Positions 8,841 to 20,224 are shown, numbered from the stretch's first letter. The stretch is 64,000 nucleotides of DNA from Chloroflexota bacterium (GCA_026705605.1 JAPPAK010000007.1:310001-374000), one strand, 5' to 3'. Program-made: numbers and translations. Notes: generated from the letters alone by a model not told the origin.

Positions 8841-10781
8841 ATGAGCCTTTTGCTTGACAAGATCGACTCTCCCGCCGACCTCCGCGATCTTTCGCCGGAG
8901 GAGCTGGAGCAGCTGGCGACGGAGATTCGCGAAGAGCTGGTCAACACCATCCAGGGGATCGGCGGTGGCGGACACCTCGCCTCGAACCTCGGTGTGGTGG
9001 AGCTGACGCTCGCGCTGCACCGGCAGTTCGACTCGCCCAGGGACCGCATGCTCTGGGACGTGAGCCACCAGGTGTACGTCCACAAGATGGTGACCGGGCG
9101 CCGCGGGCAGATGGAGACGATCCGGCAGTACCAGGGCCTCTCGGGGTTCGCGGACCGGAACGAGAGCCCCCACGACCTGTTCGGGGCGGGGCACGCCGGC
9201 ACTTCGATCTCGGCGGCGACGGGCATGGCCGCAGCGCGCGACCTGCGCGGCGAGGACCACCACGTCATCGCCGTCATCGGCGACGGCGCCATGACCGCCG
9301 GCATGGCCTTCGAGGGCCTGAACCACGCCGGCCACCTGGGCACCAACCTCATCGTCATCCTGAACGACAACTCGATGTCGATCTCGCCGAACGTGGGAGC
9401 CCTCAGCCGCAACGTGAACAAGCTGCGGATCGAGCCGCACTACCGGCGCTTCAAGCAGGAGATCGAGGGCCGGATCGACGGCATGGTGGAGCAGTTCCCC
9501 ATCGGGCGGAATCTGGCGAGGGACGTCTGGCAGGGCGCGCAGCGCGTGCAATCGAGCATGCGGGACCTGATCGTGCCGGCCAGCTTCTGGGAGCAGTTCG
9601 GCTTCGACTACTACGGCCCGATCGACGGCCACAATCTGGGTGAGCTGGAAGCGACCCTCTCCGCGGTGAAGAAGGTACGGGGCAAGCCCGTGCTGCTGCA
9701 CATCCTGACGAACAAGGGCCACGGCATTCCCGAGGCCGCGGCGGATCCGGTGAAGAGCCACAGCGGCACCTTCTGGCTGAAGAAGCCACCGGCTCCGGAC
9801 GCGCCGAAGGCGCCGCCCACCTACAGCCAAGTGTTCGCGAATGCCGTGGGCGAGCTCATCGAGCAGGACCCGCGGGTGGTCGCCATTACCGCCGCGATGC
9901 TGGAAGGCACGGGGCTGGCGGCAACGCAGAAGGAGCACCCGGAGCGCGTCTTCGACGTGGGCATTGCCGAGCAGCACGGGGTCACCTTCGCGGCCGGGCT
10001 GGCGACGCAGGGGATGCGCCCCATCGCGGCCATCTACTCGACGTTCCTGCAGCGGGGCTTCGATTCGATCGTGCACGACATCGTGGTGCAGAAGCTGCCG
10101 GTCATCTTCGCCCTGGATCGCGCCGGGTTCGTCGGCGACGACGGGAAGACGCACCAAGGGTTCATCGACACGTCCTACCTGCGCTGCCTGCCGAACATGG
10201 TCGTGAGCGCGCCCAAGGACGAGGCCGAGCTGCGCGACCTGCTCGCCACGGCGGTTGCGCACGACACGCCGTTCTCGGTCCGGTACCCACGTGGGGCCGG
10301 TCCCGGGGTGCCCACGGACCAGCCGATGAAGAAGATTCCGGTCGGGCAGTCGGAGCTGCTCCGGGATGGCCGCGATATCACGCTCATCGGCTTCGGCGCA
10401 TCGGTGATCGAGTGCGTGAAGGCCGCCGACCTGCTGGCGCTCGAGGGGATCGACGCGCGCGTCATCAATGCACGCTTCGCCAAGCCGCTCGACGAGGACG
10501 CCATCCTGGCGGCCGCGCGCGAGACGGGCGGCATCATCACCGCCGAGGAGAACGTCCGCGCAGGCGGCTTCGGCGAGGCGGTGCTGGCTGTGCTGGCAGA
10601 CAACGGGCTGCCGGAGACACTCCTGCTGAACCTGACGATGCCGGACGACATCGTCGACCACGGTCCTCAGAAGGTGTACCGGGGCGTGTACGACCTCGAC
10701 GGCGACGGCATCGCCCGACGGGCGATGGAGGTCCTCAAGGACCGCGGGGCCGAGCGCAAGGAGAGCCTCGCAACCGCCTGA
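8841..10781 (+). CDS. dxs: 1-deoxy-D-xylulose-5-phosphate synthase
   Basis: 646 aa, the family norm. This TPP enzyme condenses pyruvate and glyceraldehyde 3-phosphate, the first MEP-pathway step. It shows the TPP-binding GDGAMTAGMAFEGLNHAG, the pyrimidine domain with VFDVGIAEQHGVTFAAGLA, and the C-terminal transketolase domain with ITAEENVRAGGFGEAV. The ATG at 8841 follows a strong SD (AAGGAGG, 7 nt away). The open frame extends upstream but overlaps the putative promoter. The downstream polyprenyl synthase starts 27 nt after its stop and is probably co-transcribed. Confidence 0.97.
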   Translation: MSLLLDKIDSPADLRDLSPEELEQLATEIREELVNTIQGIGGGGHLASNLGVVELTLALHRQFDSPRDRMLWDVSHQVYVHKMVTGRRGQMETIRQYQGLSGFADRNESPHDLFGAGHAGTSISAATGMAAARDLRGEDHHVIAVIGDGAMTAGMAFEGLNHAGHLGTNLIVILNDNSMSISPNVGALSRNVNKLRIEPHYRRFKQEIEGRIDGMVEQFPIGRNLARDVWQGAQRVQSSMRDLIVPASFWEQFGFDYYGPIDGHNLGELEATLSAVKKVRGKPVLLHILTNKGHGIPEAAADPVKSHSGTFWLKKPPAPDAPKAPPTYSQVFANAVGELIEQDPRVVAITAAMLEGTGLAATQKEHPERVFDVGIAEQHGVTFAAGLATQGMRPIAAIYSTFLQRGFDSIVHDIVVQKLPVIFALDRAGFVGDDGKTHQGFIDTSYLRCLPNMVVSAPKDEAELRDLLATAVAHDTPFSVRYPRGAGPGVPTDQPMKKIPVGQSELLRDGRDITLIGFGASVIECVKAADLLALEGIDARVINARFAKPLDEDAILAAARETGGIITAEENVRAGGFGEAVLAVLADNGLPETLLLNLTMPDDIVDHGPQKVYRGVYDLDGDGIARRAMEVLKDRGAERKESLATA

Positions 10782-10808
10782 GCAACGCGAAAGGGGGAGC
10801 AGGGCCGC

Positions 10809-11831
10809 ATGACGACCGCCGCAGCATCGCCTCCATCGGCGTTGACCGCCCACCTCGACGCGCTCGAGGACGCCCTTCGCGCCGCCGTCGGCACGGACGA
10901 GGGCGGGCTGGCGGCGTCCGCTCGTTATGTCATGGGTTGGGAGGACGAGGAGGGGCGGCCTGCCACGACGGGCGGGAAGCGCATCCGGCCGGCGCTGTGC
11001 CTGCTGGCGGCGGAGGCGCTGGGCGGCTCAGCCGCCGAGGCCATGCCCGGAGCGGTGGCCGTCGAACTCATCCACAACTTCTCGCTCGTCCACGACGAGA
11101 TCCAGGACCGCGACGCGGAGCGCCACCACCGCCCGACGATCTGGCGAATCGTGGGCGAGGCGCAGGCGATCAACGTCGGCGACTTCCTCCTGACGCGCGC
11201 GTTGCGGGCGCTGTCCGAGTCGGACGCGCCAAGCGAGCGGCGCGTGGCCGCGCTCGACGCGTTGCTGGCGGCGACCGACGACATGATTGGGGGGCAGTGG
11301 AACGACCTCAGCTTCGAGCCCCGTGAGGATGTCTCCGTCGAGGACTACCTGGCGATGGTGGAGGGGAAGACGGGGGCGCTTATCGGGGCGCCGCTGCAGA
11401 TGGGCGCGATCCTGAGCGGAGCACCCACGGAACAGAGCGACGGCATCCGCGATTGGGGGCGCAAGGTGGGCCTGGCGTTCCAGGTGCGGGACGACATCCT
11501 CGGCATCTGGGGCGACCCCTCCGTGACGGGCAAGTCGAACCAGAACGACCTGGCCCGGCACAAGAAGACCCTGCCCGTCATCGCGGCGCTGGCGGAGCCA
11601 CGCACGCGCACGGCGATCGAGCGGCTGTTCGCGCACGACGAGCCACCGGCAGCGGAGATCGAGGCGGTCTCGGTGCAGATGGAAGCGGACGGCATCAAGG
11701 CGGTGGCGGAGGACCATGCGCGGCGTTATGTCGAAGAAGCGAGCAGTCTCCTCGACAGCCTCGGCCTGAGCGAGGACGAGCGCATCCTGCTGGCGGCGGT
11801 CGCGCGCTATCTCATCGAGCGGGCGGGGTAG
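10809..11831 (+). CDS. trans-polyprenyl diphosphate synthase (GGPP/FPP-type)
   Basis: 340 aa. The first Asp-rich motif reads DEIQDRD (a DDxxD variant with Glu second) in LVHDEIQDRDAERHHRPT. The second is RDDILGIWGD. GGKRIRPAL near the N terminus binds IPP. It elongates allylic diphosphates with IPP; product length (C15, C20 or longer) cannot be read from sequence alone. It is coupled to dxs by an SD 9 nt before the start. A second family member lies at 39793, so one probably makes short-chain precursors and the other a longer chain. Confidence 0.9.
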   Translation: MTTAAASPPSALTAHLDALEDALRAAVGTDEGGLAASARYVMGWEDEEGRPATTGGKRIRPALCLLAAEALGGSAAEAMPGAVAVELIHNFSLVHDEIQDRDAERHHRPTIWRIVGEAQAINVGDFLLTRALRALSESDAPSERRVAALDALLAATDDMIGGQWNDLSFEPREDVSVEDYLAMVEGKTGALIGAPLQMGAILSGAPTEQSDGIRDWGRKVGLAFQVRDDILGIWGDPSVTGKSNQNDLARHKKTLPVIAALAEPRTRTAIERLFAHDEPPAAEIEAVSVQMEADGIKAVAEDHARRYVEEASSLLDSLGLSEDERILLAAVARYLIERAG

Positions 11832-11844
11832 GCCAGGCGACTCC

Positions 11845-12216
11845 TCAGGGGGCGCGATGGCGCCAGCCGCGTCGGGTGGCGGCGTCACGCAGGCGTTTCG
11901 CGGCCCGGTTGATGGCATTCCTTCCGAAGACACCGAAGTCGATCACGGCGTGTTCGGGAAAGGGCTGCGGGTCGGGGCGAACAGGCAGGTCCAGGGCCGT
12001 GCACTCGGCAACGCTGACGGCCATCACTCCAGCCGACTGCAACGACTGCTCAGCCGTGTAGTGGCGCCAGGCGGCGGCAGGCTGAATCTGATCGCCGTCG
12101 TATACCGACAGGCGGTTTCGGTCGGTGGCTCTTGGCGCAAAAGCCTGGCTTGTCACGCGGTCGTTTTGCACGAACCTCGGGTGAATCTGCCGCAGGAGCA
12201 GCGTCTCACTGTTCAC
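11845..12216 (-). CDS. uncharacterised protein, second gene of a coupled pair
   Basis: 123 aa from a GTG that overlaps the stop of the preceding gene (GTGA at 12216-12213). The sequence is TLLLRQIHPRFVQNDRV, then SQAFAPRATDRNRLSVYDG, WRHYTAE and a C-terminal basic stretch of Arg. I have the impression that proteins of this form recur in many bacteria next to a partner like the one upstream, but could not check. No catalytic motif is recognised. The longer frame to 12255 would overlap the upstream gene further and is less likely. Confidence 0.6.
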   Translation of the reverse strand: MNSETLLLRQIHPRFVQNDRVTSQAFAPRATDRNRLSVYDGDQIQPAAAWRHYTAEQSLQSAGVMAVSVAECTALDLPVRPDPQPFPEHAVIDFGVFGRNAINRAAKRLRDAATRRGWRHRAP

Positions 12217-12665
12217 GCGGGTTGCGAGAGTGCGACGACACGGGCTGCCAGCCACTCCCAGTCCTGACCGCGAGCAAGGTCAAGCTCCCAGGTCTCTTCC
12301 TCATCGGAATCGAGCGCGAGGTTGTGCCACTCGCCAGTCCGATCGTCGGGATGGAACCGGAGGCTGACCTCGTGGTTCCCCAGGGCCCATTCCGCCTGCA
12401 CCCCACCCTCTACGGTCGGATAGAGGTGTGGCGGGTGGGCCTCCTCGGGATAGTGATGGGCAAAGCTCTCCAGGAGCCAATCCACGAGACCGGGTGAGGG
12501 GGCGGAGCCCTCCCCGTCAAGCCAGCCATCCTCCATGCCGCGGAGGTCGTCAAGCTGTGCGGGAATGTCAAGGTGGTCGAGAAAGGCCACGTGCTCGGGG
12601 GAACCTGCGCCGGATCCACGGCGAGGGCCGCGCAGTCGCCGTCTCAGGAACTCCCGAACCGACAA
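12213..12665 (-). CDS. uncharacterised acidic protein, first gene of a coupled pair
   Basis: 150 aa, probably from TTG at 12665, which has GGGAGGGG 9 nt upstream. It is acidic and Trp-rich, with a central LYPTVEGGVQAEWALGN, then EVSLRFHPDD and WELDLARGQDWEWL. It is translationally coupled to the 123-aa gene by a GTGA overlap. The pair stands alone between idsA-like and gltD genes. Stoichiometric coupling suggests a two-protein complex, possibly toxin-antitoxin or defence-like. This is inference only. Confidence 0.55.
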   Translation of the reverse strand: MSVREFLRRRLRGPRRGSGAGSPEHVAFLDHLDIPAQLDDLRGMEDGWLDGEGSAPSPGLVDWLLESFAHHYPEEAHPPHLYPTVEGGVQAEWALGNHEVSLRFHPDDRTGEWHNLALDSDEEETWELDLARGQDWEWLAARVVALSQPA

Positions 12666-12714
12666 GGGCTCACCCCTCCCGAAGTGAAGTTGCTTGCAGT
12701 ATATCTCTTTTGGG

Positions 12715-14151
12715 CTACGGCAGGGACGTTTCGCCCATCAGGTAGCGGTCGATGCCGCGGGCGGCGTCGCGGCCTTCAGCGATAGCCCAGACAATCAGGG
12801 ACTGGCCGCGGGTCATGTCGCCGGCGGTGAAGATGCCGGGAACGCTTGTCATCTTGTTCTCGTCGGCGGCGACGTTGCCGCGGTCGGTCAGCTCGACGCC
12901 GAGCTGTTCGAGCATGCCCGGGCGCTCGGGGCCGAGGAAGCCGAGGGCGAGCAGCACGAGGTCGACGGGCTCGACGAACTCGCTGCCGGGGATCTCGGTC
13001 ATCTCCATGCGGCCGTCCTCACCGGGGGCCCATTCGAGGCGCACGCCGTGGAGGGCGGTCAGGCGGCCGTTCTCGCCGGTGAACTCCTTCGTGAGGATGC
13101 TGTAGTCGCGATCGCCGCCCTCCTGGTGGGCGCCCGAGGTGCGGAAGATGTTCGGCCAGGTGGGCCAGGGCGTCTCGGGGGGGCGGGTGTCGGGGGGACG
13201 GGGGAGGAGCTCCCACTGCTTCACGCTGAGGGCGCCGTGGCGGTGCACGGTGCCGAGGCAGTCGGCACCGGTATCGCCGCCGCCGAGAATGATGACGCGC
13301 TTGCCGGCGGCGGAGATGACCTCACTCTCGGGGACGTCGTCGCCGGCGACGAGCTTGTTCTGCGGGGGGAGGAAGTCCATCGCGAGGTGGATGCCGTCGA
13401 GGTCGCGGCCGGGGATGGGGAGGTCGCGGGAGTGGGTGGCGCCGCCCGACAGGCAGATGGCGTCGAACTCGTTCACAAGGTCGCGGGCGTCGACGTCGAC
13501 GCCGATGTTGACGCTGGGGCGGAAGACGACGCCTTCGGCCTCCATCTGCTCGAGGCGGCGGTCGATGAAGCGCTTCTCCATCTTGAACTCGGGGATGCCG
13601 TAGCGGAGGAGGCCGCCGATGCGCTCGTCGCGCTCGAAGACGGTGACGTCGTGGCCGGCGCGGCGCAGCTGCTGGGCGGCGGCGAGGCCGGCGGGGCCGG
13701 AGCCGATAACGGCGACGCGGCGCTCGGTGCGCTGCTGCGGCGGTTCGGGGCGGATCCAGCCCTCGCGCCAGGCGCGCTCGATGATGCTGACCTCGACCTG
13801 CTTGATGGTGACGGGGTCGTCGTTGATGCCGAGGACGCAGGCGGCCTCGCAGGGGGCGGGGCAGAGCCTGCCGGTGAACTCGGGGAAGTTGTTGGTGGCG
13901 TGGAGGCGCTCGATGGCGTCGCGCCAGTGGCCGCGATACACGAGATCGTTCCAGTCGGGAATGATGTTGCCAAGGGGACAGCCCTGGTGGCAGAAGGGCA
14001 CGCCGCAGTCCATGCAGCGGGCGGCCTGCTCGTTGAGCTGCTTGGGCGGCATCTCCTCGTAGTACTCAAGCCAGTCGGTGACGCGCTCGGCCACGGGGCG
14101 GCTGGGCGGTCCTTGCCGCGTGAATTCCATGAAACCCGTGGTCTTAGCCAC
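12715..14151 (-). CDS. gltD: glutamate synthase (NADPH) small subunit
   Basis: 478 aa. It passes electrons from NADPH through FAD to the large subunit for glutamate synthesis. The N-terminal Cys motifs [17 protein letters not shown] and [12 protein letters not shown] bind the two [4Fe-4S] clusters. The FAD Rossmann motif is [15 protein letters not shown] and the NADPH one is [16 protein letters not shown]. The start overlaps the end of gltB by 8 nt, so the pair is translationally coupled. Confidence 0.96.
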   Translation of the reverse strand: MAKTTGFMEFTRQGPPSRPVAERVTDWLEYYEEMPPKQLNEQAARCMDCGVPFCHQGCPLGNIIPDWNDLVYRGHWRDAIERLHATNNFPEFTGRLCPAPCEAACVLGINDDPVTIKQVEVSIIERAWREGWIRPEPPQQRTERRVAVIGSGPAGLAAAQQLRRAGHDVTVFERDERIGGLLRYGIPEFKMEKRFIDRRLEQMEAEGVVFRPSVNIGVDVDARDLVNEFDAICLSGGATHSRDLPIPGRDLDGIHLAMDFLPPQNKLVAGDDVPESEVISAAGKRVIILGGGDTGADCLGTVHRHGALSVKQWELLPRPPDTRPPETPWPTWPNIFRTSGAHQEGGDRDYSILTKEFTGENGRLTALHGVRLEWAPGEDGRMEMTEIPGSEFVEPVDLVLLALGFLGPERPGMLEQLGVELTDRGNVAADENKMTSVPGIFTAGDMTRGQSLIVWAIAEGRDAARGIDRYLMGETSLP

Positions 14152-17100
14152 CGGTGGCCCCCACCTGCTCGCGCTCGGCCTCTTCGCGGGCCTTCTGCTC
14201 GTTGAGGACGCGGCGGTAATCGAGGGGCATAACCTTTACGAAGCGTGAAACCGTGCCCTGCCAGTCTTCGAGGAGACGATCGGCGACGGTGCTGCCGGTG
14301 TGCTCGCGGTGGCGCTCCAGGAGGCTGCGCACGAGCTCGACATCTTCGTCCTCGGTGAGCGGCTCCAGGTCGACCATCTCCTTGTTGCAGCGGATGTCGA
14401 AGTCGCCCTCATCGTCGAGCACGTAGGCGATGCCGCCGCTCATGCCGGCGCCGAAGTTGCGGCCCGTGGGACCGATGATGACGACGCGGCCGCCGGTCAT
14501 GTACTCGCAGGCATGGTCGCCGGTGCCCTCGACGACGGCGTGGGCGCCGCTGTTGCGTACGCCAAAGCGCTCGCCGGCGACGCCACGGATGAAGGCGGAC
14601 CCGGCGGTGGCGCCGTAGAGGGCGACATTTCCGATGATGATGTTCTCCTCGGGCACGAAGGTGGAGTCGGGCGGAGGGGCGGCCACGAGGCGGCCGCCGG
14701 AGAGACCCTTGCCAAAGTAGTCGTTGGCATCGCCCGAGAGGAGGAGGGTCATGCCCTTCGGCACGAAGGCGCCGAAGCTCTGGCCGGCGGAGCCCTTGAA
14801 GCGGAAGGTGATCGTGTCGGGGGGGAGGCCGGCGGCACCGTGGCGTCGCGTGACCTCGCTGCCGAGGATGGTTCCGACGACGCGGTTTACGTTTCGGATA
14901 GGTATATCGACGTCCACCGGCTCCCCATCCTCGATGGCGGGACGGGCGAGCTGGATGAGATCCTGGTCGAGAGCGTGGCGGAGGCCGTGGTCCTGCTCGG
15001 CGATGCGGCGCGTGGCGATGTGCTCGGGCACCTGCGGCCGGTAGAGGATGGCGGAGAGGTCGATGCCCTGCGCCTTGTAGTGGTCAACGGCGCGGCGCGC
15101 GTCGATGAGGTCGCTGCGGCCGATGAGCTCGTCGAGGGAGCGATAGCCGAGCTCGGCGAGGGTCTCGCGTATCTCCTCGGCGACGAACTCGAAGAAGTTG
15201 ACGACGTGCTCGGCCTTCCCGGTGAACTTCTCGCGGAGCTGCGGGTTCTGGGTGGCGACGCCGACGGGGCAGGTATCGAGGTGGCAGACGCGCATCATGA
15301 TGCAGCCCATCACGACGAGCGGGGCGGTCGCGAAGCCGTATTCCTCGGCGCCGAGGAGGGCGGCGATGACGACGTCGCGGCCGGTCTTCATCTGGCCGTC
15401 GGTCTGGACGATGATGCGGTCGCGCAGTTTGTTGAGGACGAGGGTCTGCTGGGTCTCGGCGAGTCCGAGCTCCCAGGGCACGCCCGCGTGCTTGAGCGAG
15501 GTCAGCGGACTCGCGCCCGTGCCGCCATCGTGCCCGCTGATAAGGACGACGTCGGACTTGGCCTTGGCCACGCCCGCCGCGACCGTTCCGACGCCGACTT
15601 CGGCGACGAGCTTCACGCTGATGCGGGCGCGCGGGTTCGCGTTCTTGAGGTCGTGGATGAGCTGGGCAAGGTCCTCGATCGAGTAGATGTCGTGGTGGGG
15701 AGGCGGGCTGATGAGGCCGACGCCGGGGGTCGAGTAGCGCACCTGCGCAATCCAGGGCCAGACCTTGTGGCCGGGGAGCTGGCCGCCCTCGCCGGGCTTG
15801 GCGCCCTGCGCCATCTTGATCTGGAGCTCGTCGGCGTTGACGAGGTACTCGCTGGTGACGCCGAAACGTCCGGAGGCGACCTGCTTGATGGAGCTGCGGC
15901 GGAGGTCGCCGTTCTCGTCGGGGGTGAAGCGGCGGGGATCCTCGCCACCCTCGCCGGTGTTGCTGCGGCCGCCGATGCGGTTCATGGCGATGGCGAGGGT
16001 CTCGTGGGCCTCGGCGCTGATGGAACCGAACGACATCGCACCCGTGGCGAAACGGGGGAAGATGCTGGAAACGGGCTCGACCTCCTCGATGGGGATGGGC
16101 TCTCGGTCGGAGTTGAACTCCATGAGGCCGCGCAGGGTCGCCATCTGGCGCGCCTGGTCGTTCACGAGGGTCGTGTACTCGCGGAAGATCTCCTGCCGCT
16201 TCGTCCGGGTGGCGTGCTGCAGCTTGAAGATGGTGTCGGGGTTGAAGAGGTGGAACTCGCCGCCGTGGCGCCACTGGTACTGACCGCCCCAGCCAATGTT
16301 GTAGAGGCCGCCATCGCGATCGGGGTAGGCGCGGGCGTGGTGGGCGAGCATCTCGGCGGCGATCTGCTCGAGGCCGGCGCCGCTGATGCGCGAGACCGTG
16401 CCGGTGAAGTAGCGGTCGATGAGGTCCTCGTTGAGGCCGACGGCCTCGAAGATCTGGGCGCCGCGGTAGCTCTGCACCGTGGAGATGCCCATCTTCGACA
16501 TGACCTTCACGACGCCCTTCTTGAGGGCCTTGATGAAGTTGCTCTCGGCCTCCTCCCAGGAGATGTCGCTCTCGAGGGAGCCTTCGTCCTTCATCTCGCG
16601 CAGGGTGTCGAGGGAGAGGTAGGGGTTGATGGCGCCGGCGCCGTAGCCGATGAGGAGGGCGAAGTGGTGGACCTCGCGCGCCTCGCCCGTCTCGACGACG
16701 AGCCCGACCTTGGTGCGCCGCTTGTTGCGCACGAGGTGGTGGTGGAGGCCGGCGGTGGCGAGCAGCGCGGGGATGGGGGCCTGCTCCGCGTCGATGCCAC
16801 GGTCGGAGAGGATGAGGATGTTGGCGCCGTTCTCGATGGCCTCGTCGGCACGCTCGAAGAGCTCGTCGAGGGCGGGCTGCATGCCGGCGGGTCCTTCGGC
16901 CGCGGGCATCGTCATCGGGAGCACGGCGGAGCGGAAGCCGCCCTCGCCGTCGAGGCGGCGAAGCTGCGCCATCTCGGCATTCGTGGGGAAGGGCGTGGGA
17001 AGGGCGATCATGCGGTAGCCGTCGTCGAGGCCCTCGCTGAAGAGGTTACCCTCGGCGCCGATGAGGGAGTCGACGGAGGTCACGATCTCCTCGCGAATGG

Positions 17101-18700
17101 CGTCGAGGGGCGGGTTCGTGACCTGGGCGAAGAGCTGCTTGAAGTAGTTGTAGAGCGGCTGGGGGCGCTCGGAGAGGACGGCCAGGGGCGTATCCGTCCC
17201 CATTGAGCCGATCGATTCCTGTCCCTGGCGAGCCATGGGCCCGAGGTGGTACTTCGCATCCTCGACGGTGTAGCCGAAGGCGATCTGGCGCTCGAGCAGG
17301 TCGGCGCCGGCGATCGGGGCGGGAGGCTCGGCGGCCGGGAGGTCGGCGAGGCGCGTGAGGTTCTCGCCGAGCCAGCCGTCGTAGTCGTGGGCGCGGGCGA
17401 GGCGCTGCTTCAGCTCGGTATCGCCGATGATGCGGCCCTCTTCGAGGCTGACGAGGAACATGCGGCCGGGCTGGAGGCGGCCCTTCATGAGCACGTTGTC
17501 GTCCTCGACGGGGAGGACGCCGGACTCGGAGGCCATAACGACGAGGTCATCCTTCGTCACGAGGTAGCGGGAGGGGCGCAGGCCGTTTCGGTCGAGGACG
17601 GCGCCGATGGTGCGGCCGTCGGTAAAGGCGACGGAGGCGGGGCCGTCCCACGGCTCCATGAGGAGGCTGTGGTACTCGTAGAAGGCCTTCTTCTCGGCGC
17701 TCATCGTCTCGTGGCCGGACCAGGCCTCGGGGATGAGCATCATCATCGCGTGCTCGACGGGACGGCCGCCGAGAGTCAGCAGCTCGAGGGCGTTATCGAG
17801 ACAGGCGGTGTCGCTGCCCGCCTCGTCGATGATGGGGAGGATCTTCTGGATGTCGTCGAAGTGAGGGGTTTCGAGAAGCGCCTCGCGGGCGGCCATCCAG
17901 TTCTTGTTGCCGCGGAGGGTATTGATCTCTCCATTGTGGGAGATGGTGCGGTAGGGGTGGGCGAGCTTCCAGCTGGGGAAGGTGTTGGTGCTGAAGCGGG
18001 AGTGGAACATCGCCAGGGCGGTGACCATGCGGCGGTCGCGCAGATCGGGGTAGTACTCGGGCAGCTGGAGAGCCGTGAGCATGCCCTTGTAGACGACCGT
18101 GCGGCAGGAGAGGCTGGGGAAGTAGAAGTCCTCGGAATCGCCGATGCCGCGCTTCTCGACCTCGCGCTCGAAGAGCTTGCGGATGACGAAGAGGCGGCGC
18201 TCGAAGTCGTCCTCGGTCTCGACCCAGGTGCCGCGCCCGATGAACACCTGGTGGACGGAGGGCTCGGCGAGAAGGGACGTTTCGCCCAGCATGGAGTTGT
18301 CGGTAGGGACCTCGCGCCAACCGAGGAGGTGTTGCCCTTCGCCCCGGACGAGCTCGGCGAGCAGGTTCATGGCGAGGCGGCGGGCGTCTTCGTCGCCGTG
18401 ACAGAAGAGCATCCCGACGCCGTACTGGCCCCGCTGCGGGAGCTGGATGCCGAGCTGGGCGCACTCGTGATGGAAGAACTCGTCGGGGGTCTGGATGAGG
18501 AGGCCGGCGCCATCGCCGGTGTTGACCTCGGCGCCGCTGGCGCCTCGGTGGTTGAGGTTGGCGAGCGCCTCGATCGCCTTCTCGACGATGGTGTGGGAGC
18601 GGTGTCCCTTGAGATGCACGAGGAAGCCGACGCCGCACGAGTCGTGTTCGAGGCGGGGATCGTAGAGTCCCTGCTTCGGGGGCCGGGTATGCGCGGGCAT
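14144..18700 (-). CDS. gltB: glutamate synthase large subunit
   Basis: 1518 aa from the ATG at 18700, which has a GGGAGG SD. It converts glutamine and 2-oxoglutarate to two glutamates. The Ntn amidotransferase nucleophile is Cys22 in DSCGVGF, exposed after removal of a short propeptide. The central and FMN-binding domains follow. The [3Fe-4S] site is [12 protein letters not shown] (C-x5-C-x4-C), followed by PVGVATQ. The C-terminal GXGXG helix domain contains [17 protein letters not shown]. An upstream in-frame start at 18817 would add 39 Arg-rich residues before the propeptide and is unlikely. Confidence 0.97.
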   Translation of the reverse strand: MPAHTRPPKQGLYDPRLEHDSCGVGFLVHLKGHRSHTIVEKAIEALANLNHRGASGAEVNTGDGAGLLIQTPDEFFHHECAQLGIQLPQRGQYGVGMLFCHGDEDARRLAMNLLAELVRGEGQHLLGWREVPTDNSMLGETSLLAEPSVHQVFIGRGTWVETEDDFERRLFVIRKLFEREVEKRGIGDSEDFYFPSLSCRTVVYKGMLTALQLPEYYPDLRDRRMVTALAMFHSRFSTNTFPSWKLAHPYRTISHNGEINTLRGNKNWMAAREALLETPHFDDIQKILPIIDEAGSDTACLDNALELLTLGGRPVEHAMMMLIPEAWSGHETMSAEKKAFYEYHSLLMEPWDGPASVAFTDGRTIGAVLDRNGLRPSRYLVTKDDLVVMASESGVLPVEDDNVLMKGRLQPGRMFLVSLEEGRIIGDTELKQRLARAHDYDGWLGENLTRLADLPAAEPPAPIAGADLLERQIAFGYTVEDAKYHLGPMARQGQESIGSMGTDTPLAVLSERPQPLYNYFKQLFAQVTNPPLDAIREEIVTSVDSLIGAEGNLFSEGLDDGYRMIALPTPFPTNAEMAQLRRLDGEGGFRSAVLPMTMPAAEGPAGMQPALDELFERADEAIENGANILILSDRGIDAEQAPIPALLATAGLHHHLVRNKRRTKVGLVVETGEAREVHHFALLIGYGAGAINPYLSLDTLREMKDEGSLESDISWEEAESNFIKALKKGVVKVMSKMGISTVQSYRGAQIFEAVGLNEDLIDRYFTGTVSRISGAGLEQIAAEMLAHHARAYPDRDGGLYNIGWGGQYQWRHGGEFHLFNPDTIFKLQHATRTKRQEIFREYTTLVNDQARQMATLRGLMEFNSDREPIPIEEVEPVSSIFPRFATGAMSFGSISAEAHETLAIAMNRIGGRSNTGEGGEDPRRFTPDENGDLRRSSIKQVASGRFGVTSEYLVNADELQIKMAQGAKPGEGGQLPGHKVWPWIAQVRYSTPGVGLISPPPHHDIYSIEDLAQLIHDLKNANPRARISVKLVAEVGVGTVAAGVAKAKSDVVLISGHDGGTGASPLTSLKHAGVPWELGLAETQQTLVLNKLRDRIIVQTDGQMKTGRDVVIAALLGAEEYGFATAPLVVMGCIMMRVCHLDTCPVGVATQNPQLREKFTGKAEHVVNFFEFVAEEIRETLAELGYRSLDELIGRSDLIDARRAVDHYKAQGIDLSAILYRPQVPEHIATRRIAEQDHGLRHALDQDLIQLARPAIEDGEPVDVDIPIRNVNRVVGTILGSEVTRRHGAAGLPPDTITFRFKGSAGQSFGAFVPKGMTLLLSGDANDYFGKGLSGGRLVAAPPPDSTFVPEENIIIGNVALYGATAGSAFIRGVAGERFGVRNSGAHAVVEGTGDHACEYMTGGRVVIIGPTGRNFGAGMSGGIAYVLDDEGDFDIRCNKEMVDLEPLTEDEDVELVRSLLERHREHTGSTVADRLLEDWQGTVSRFVKVMPLDYRRVLNEQKAREEAEREQVGATGG

Positions 18701-18950
18701 CAGGCAGCCTCCCTCGTTCGCTTCGCCCGGTATGGAGCCGCCGGGAAGGGCGGCCCGTGCGCGGGGTAATGCCTTCCCGCGCCTCGCCTCGCGAGGCTCA
18801 CGCCTCCCAACGCACACACGGGTGAACGATAAGTATAGCCAGATCAGCCAACGGAGATCGCCCCCCGGCCGTTACGCGCGTGTTAACGGTGGCGCGTTGA
18901 AAGGGCGCTCCTGCTCGCCTGTGAGGAGCCCCGCCGCCATACTGAAGGCC
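18701..18950. promoter_or_regulatory. divergent promoter region gltBD / aminotransferase
   Basis: 250 bp between divergent starts. A perfect 12-bp palindrome GCCTCGCGAGGC lies at 18786-18797 in the gltB leader. A minus-strand -10-like TATACT lies at 18837-18832. On the plus strand CATACT (18938-18943) ends 7 nt before the aminotransferase ATG, with no SD, fitting a leaderless transcript. No gene is seen. Confidence 0.4.
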
Positions 18951-20189
18951 ATGCCCGAAGAGCCTTTCTGGACCCAAGACTCCCTCGAAGACATCGTCAG
19001 CGCCCGCTCGAAGATCATGGGCGCCGGCGTGTGGGCCGCAGCCCGCCCCGACGACCGTCCCGTGATCTCGTTCGCGGGCGGACTGCCCGACGTGCCCTCG
19101 CTGCCCGACGAGGAGCTGCTGCGCGCCACCCGCGCCGTGCTCGACACCGAGCGACGCGAGGCGCTGCAGTACGGTGGCACCTTCGGCCCGCAGCCGCTGC
19201 GCGAGGCGATCGCGGAGCGCTCCTCCGGCATCGAGGGGATCCCCCTGACGGCCGAGCACGTGACCGTGACGTCGGGAGCCGCGCACGGCATCGGCATCGC
19301 CTGCGAGGCGCTGATCGACCCGGGCGACACGGTGCTCGTCGAGAGCCCGACCTTCCCCGGCAGCCTGCGCACGTTCGTCTCGTTCGGGGCACAGGTTGAG
19401 GCCGTCCCGATGGACGACGAAGGGCTGCGCGTCGACCTCGCCGAGGAGGCGCTGAAGCGCCTGGCGGACGAGGGGCGACGCGCGAAGCTCCTCTACCTGA
19501 TCCCCACGCACCAGAACCCAGTGGGCTCGACCATGCCCCGGGCGCGTCGCGAGCGGCTGCTCGATCTGGCACGCGAGCACCGCGTGCTGATCATGGAGGA
19601 CGACGCCTACGGCGAGCTCTGGTTCGGCGGCGAGCCTCCGCCTCCCTCGCTCTTTTCGCTCTCAGGCGGCGAACTGGCGATCAAGGTCGCGAGCTTCTCG
19701 AAGATCATCGCGACGGGGCTGCGGCTGGGGTGGAACCTGGCGCCGCCCACGCTCATCACGCGCATGGCCGCGCTCCGCTACGACATGGGGTCGAGCCCGT
19801 ACCTGGGGCGCACGGTGGCGGAGATGATCCGGAACGGCGACCTCGACCGGCACGTGGAGCGGCTTCGCGCCATCTACCGGCGCAAGCTCGACCGCCTTTG
19901 CGAGGCGATCGACGAACACTGCGGCGACTACGTGACCTACCAGCGACCGGGAGGCGGCTTCTTCGTCTGGCTGGGGCTTCATCAGGGGCTTTCGGCGATC
20001 GAGGTCCAGCGCGTGGCGAACGAGAAGGGCGTCCTGATTGGCGCGGGACCGCACTTCTTCGCGGACGGCAACGCCACGCAGCACCTGCGCCTCGCCTTCA
20101 GCTACACGCCCGTCGAAGAGATCGAGGAAGGCGCGCACCGGCTGGGCGAGGCACTGCGAGAGGTGGCCGCCAGCTCGCCGGTTAAGTAG
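18951..20189 (+). CDS. PLP-dependent aminotransferase (class I/II, LysN/MocR-like)
   Basis: 412 aa. It has the fold-type I signature with the Schiff-base Lys in ASFSKIIATGLRLGW, the PLP contacts VTSGAAHGI and MEDDAYGELWF, and the carboxylate-binding Arg near LRLAFSYTP. It resembles the 2-aminoadipate/valine-pyruvate aminotransferase group; the substrate is not determined. The position next to gltBD (glutamate donor) and near ilvD suggests amino-acid transamination. The frame is open upstream to 18732, but homology begins at the ATG chosen here. Confidence 0.9.
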   Translation: MPEEPFWTQDSLEDIVSARSKIMGAGVWAAARPDDRPVISFAGGLPDVPSLPDEELLRATRAVLDTERREALQYGGTFGPQPLREAIAERSSGIEGIPLTAEHVTVTSGAAHGIGIACEALIDPGDTVLVESPTFPGSLRTFVSFGAQVEAVPMDDEGLRVDLAEEALKRLADEGRRAKLLYLIPTHQNPVGSTMPRARRERLLDLAREHRVLIMEDDAYGELWFGGEPPPPSLFSLSGGELAIKVASFSKIIATGLRLGWNLAPPTLITRMAALRYDMGSSPYLGRTVAEMIRNGDLDRHVERLRAIYRRKLDRLCEAIDEHCGDYVTYQRPGGGFFVWLGLHQGLSAIEVQRVANEKGVLIGAGPHFFADGNATQHLRLAFSYTPVEEIEEGAHRLGEALREVAASSPVK

Positions 20190-20224
20190 CTCGTCGGCGG
20201 GCGCGGTTCCAAAGGAGGCCGCCG

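Noticed and set aside
14300..17206. 968-aa open frame on the plus strand
   Set aside because: Shadow of gltB on the opposite strand; no recognisable protein motifs.
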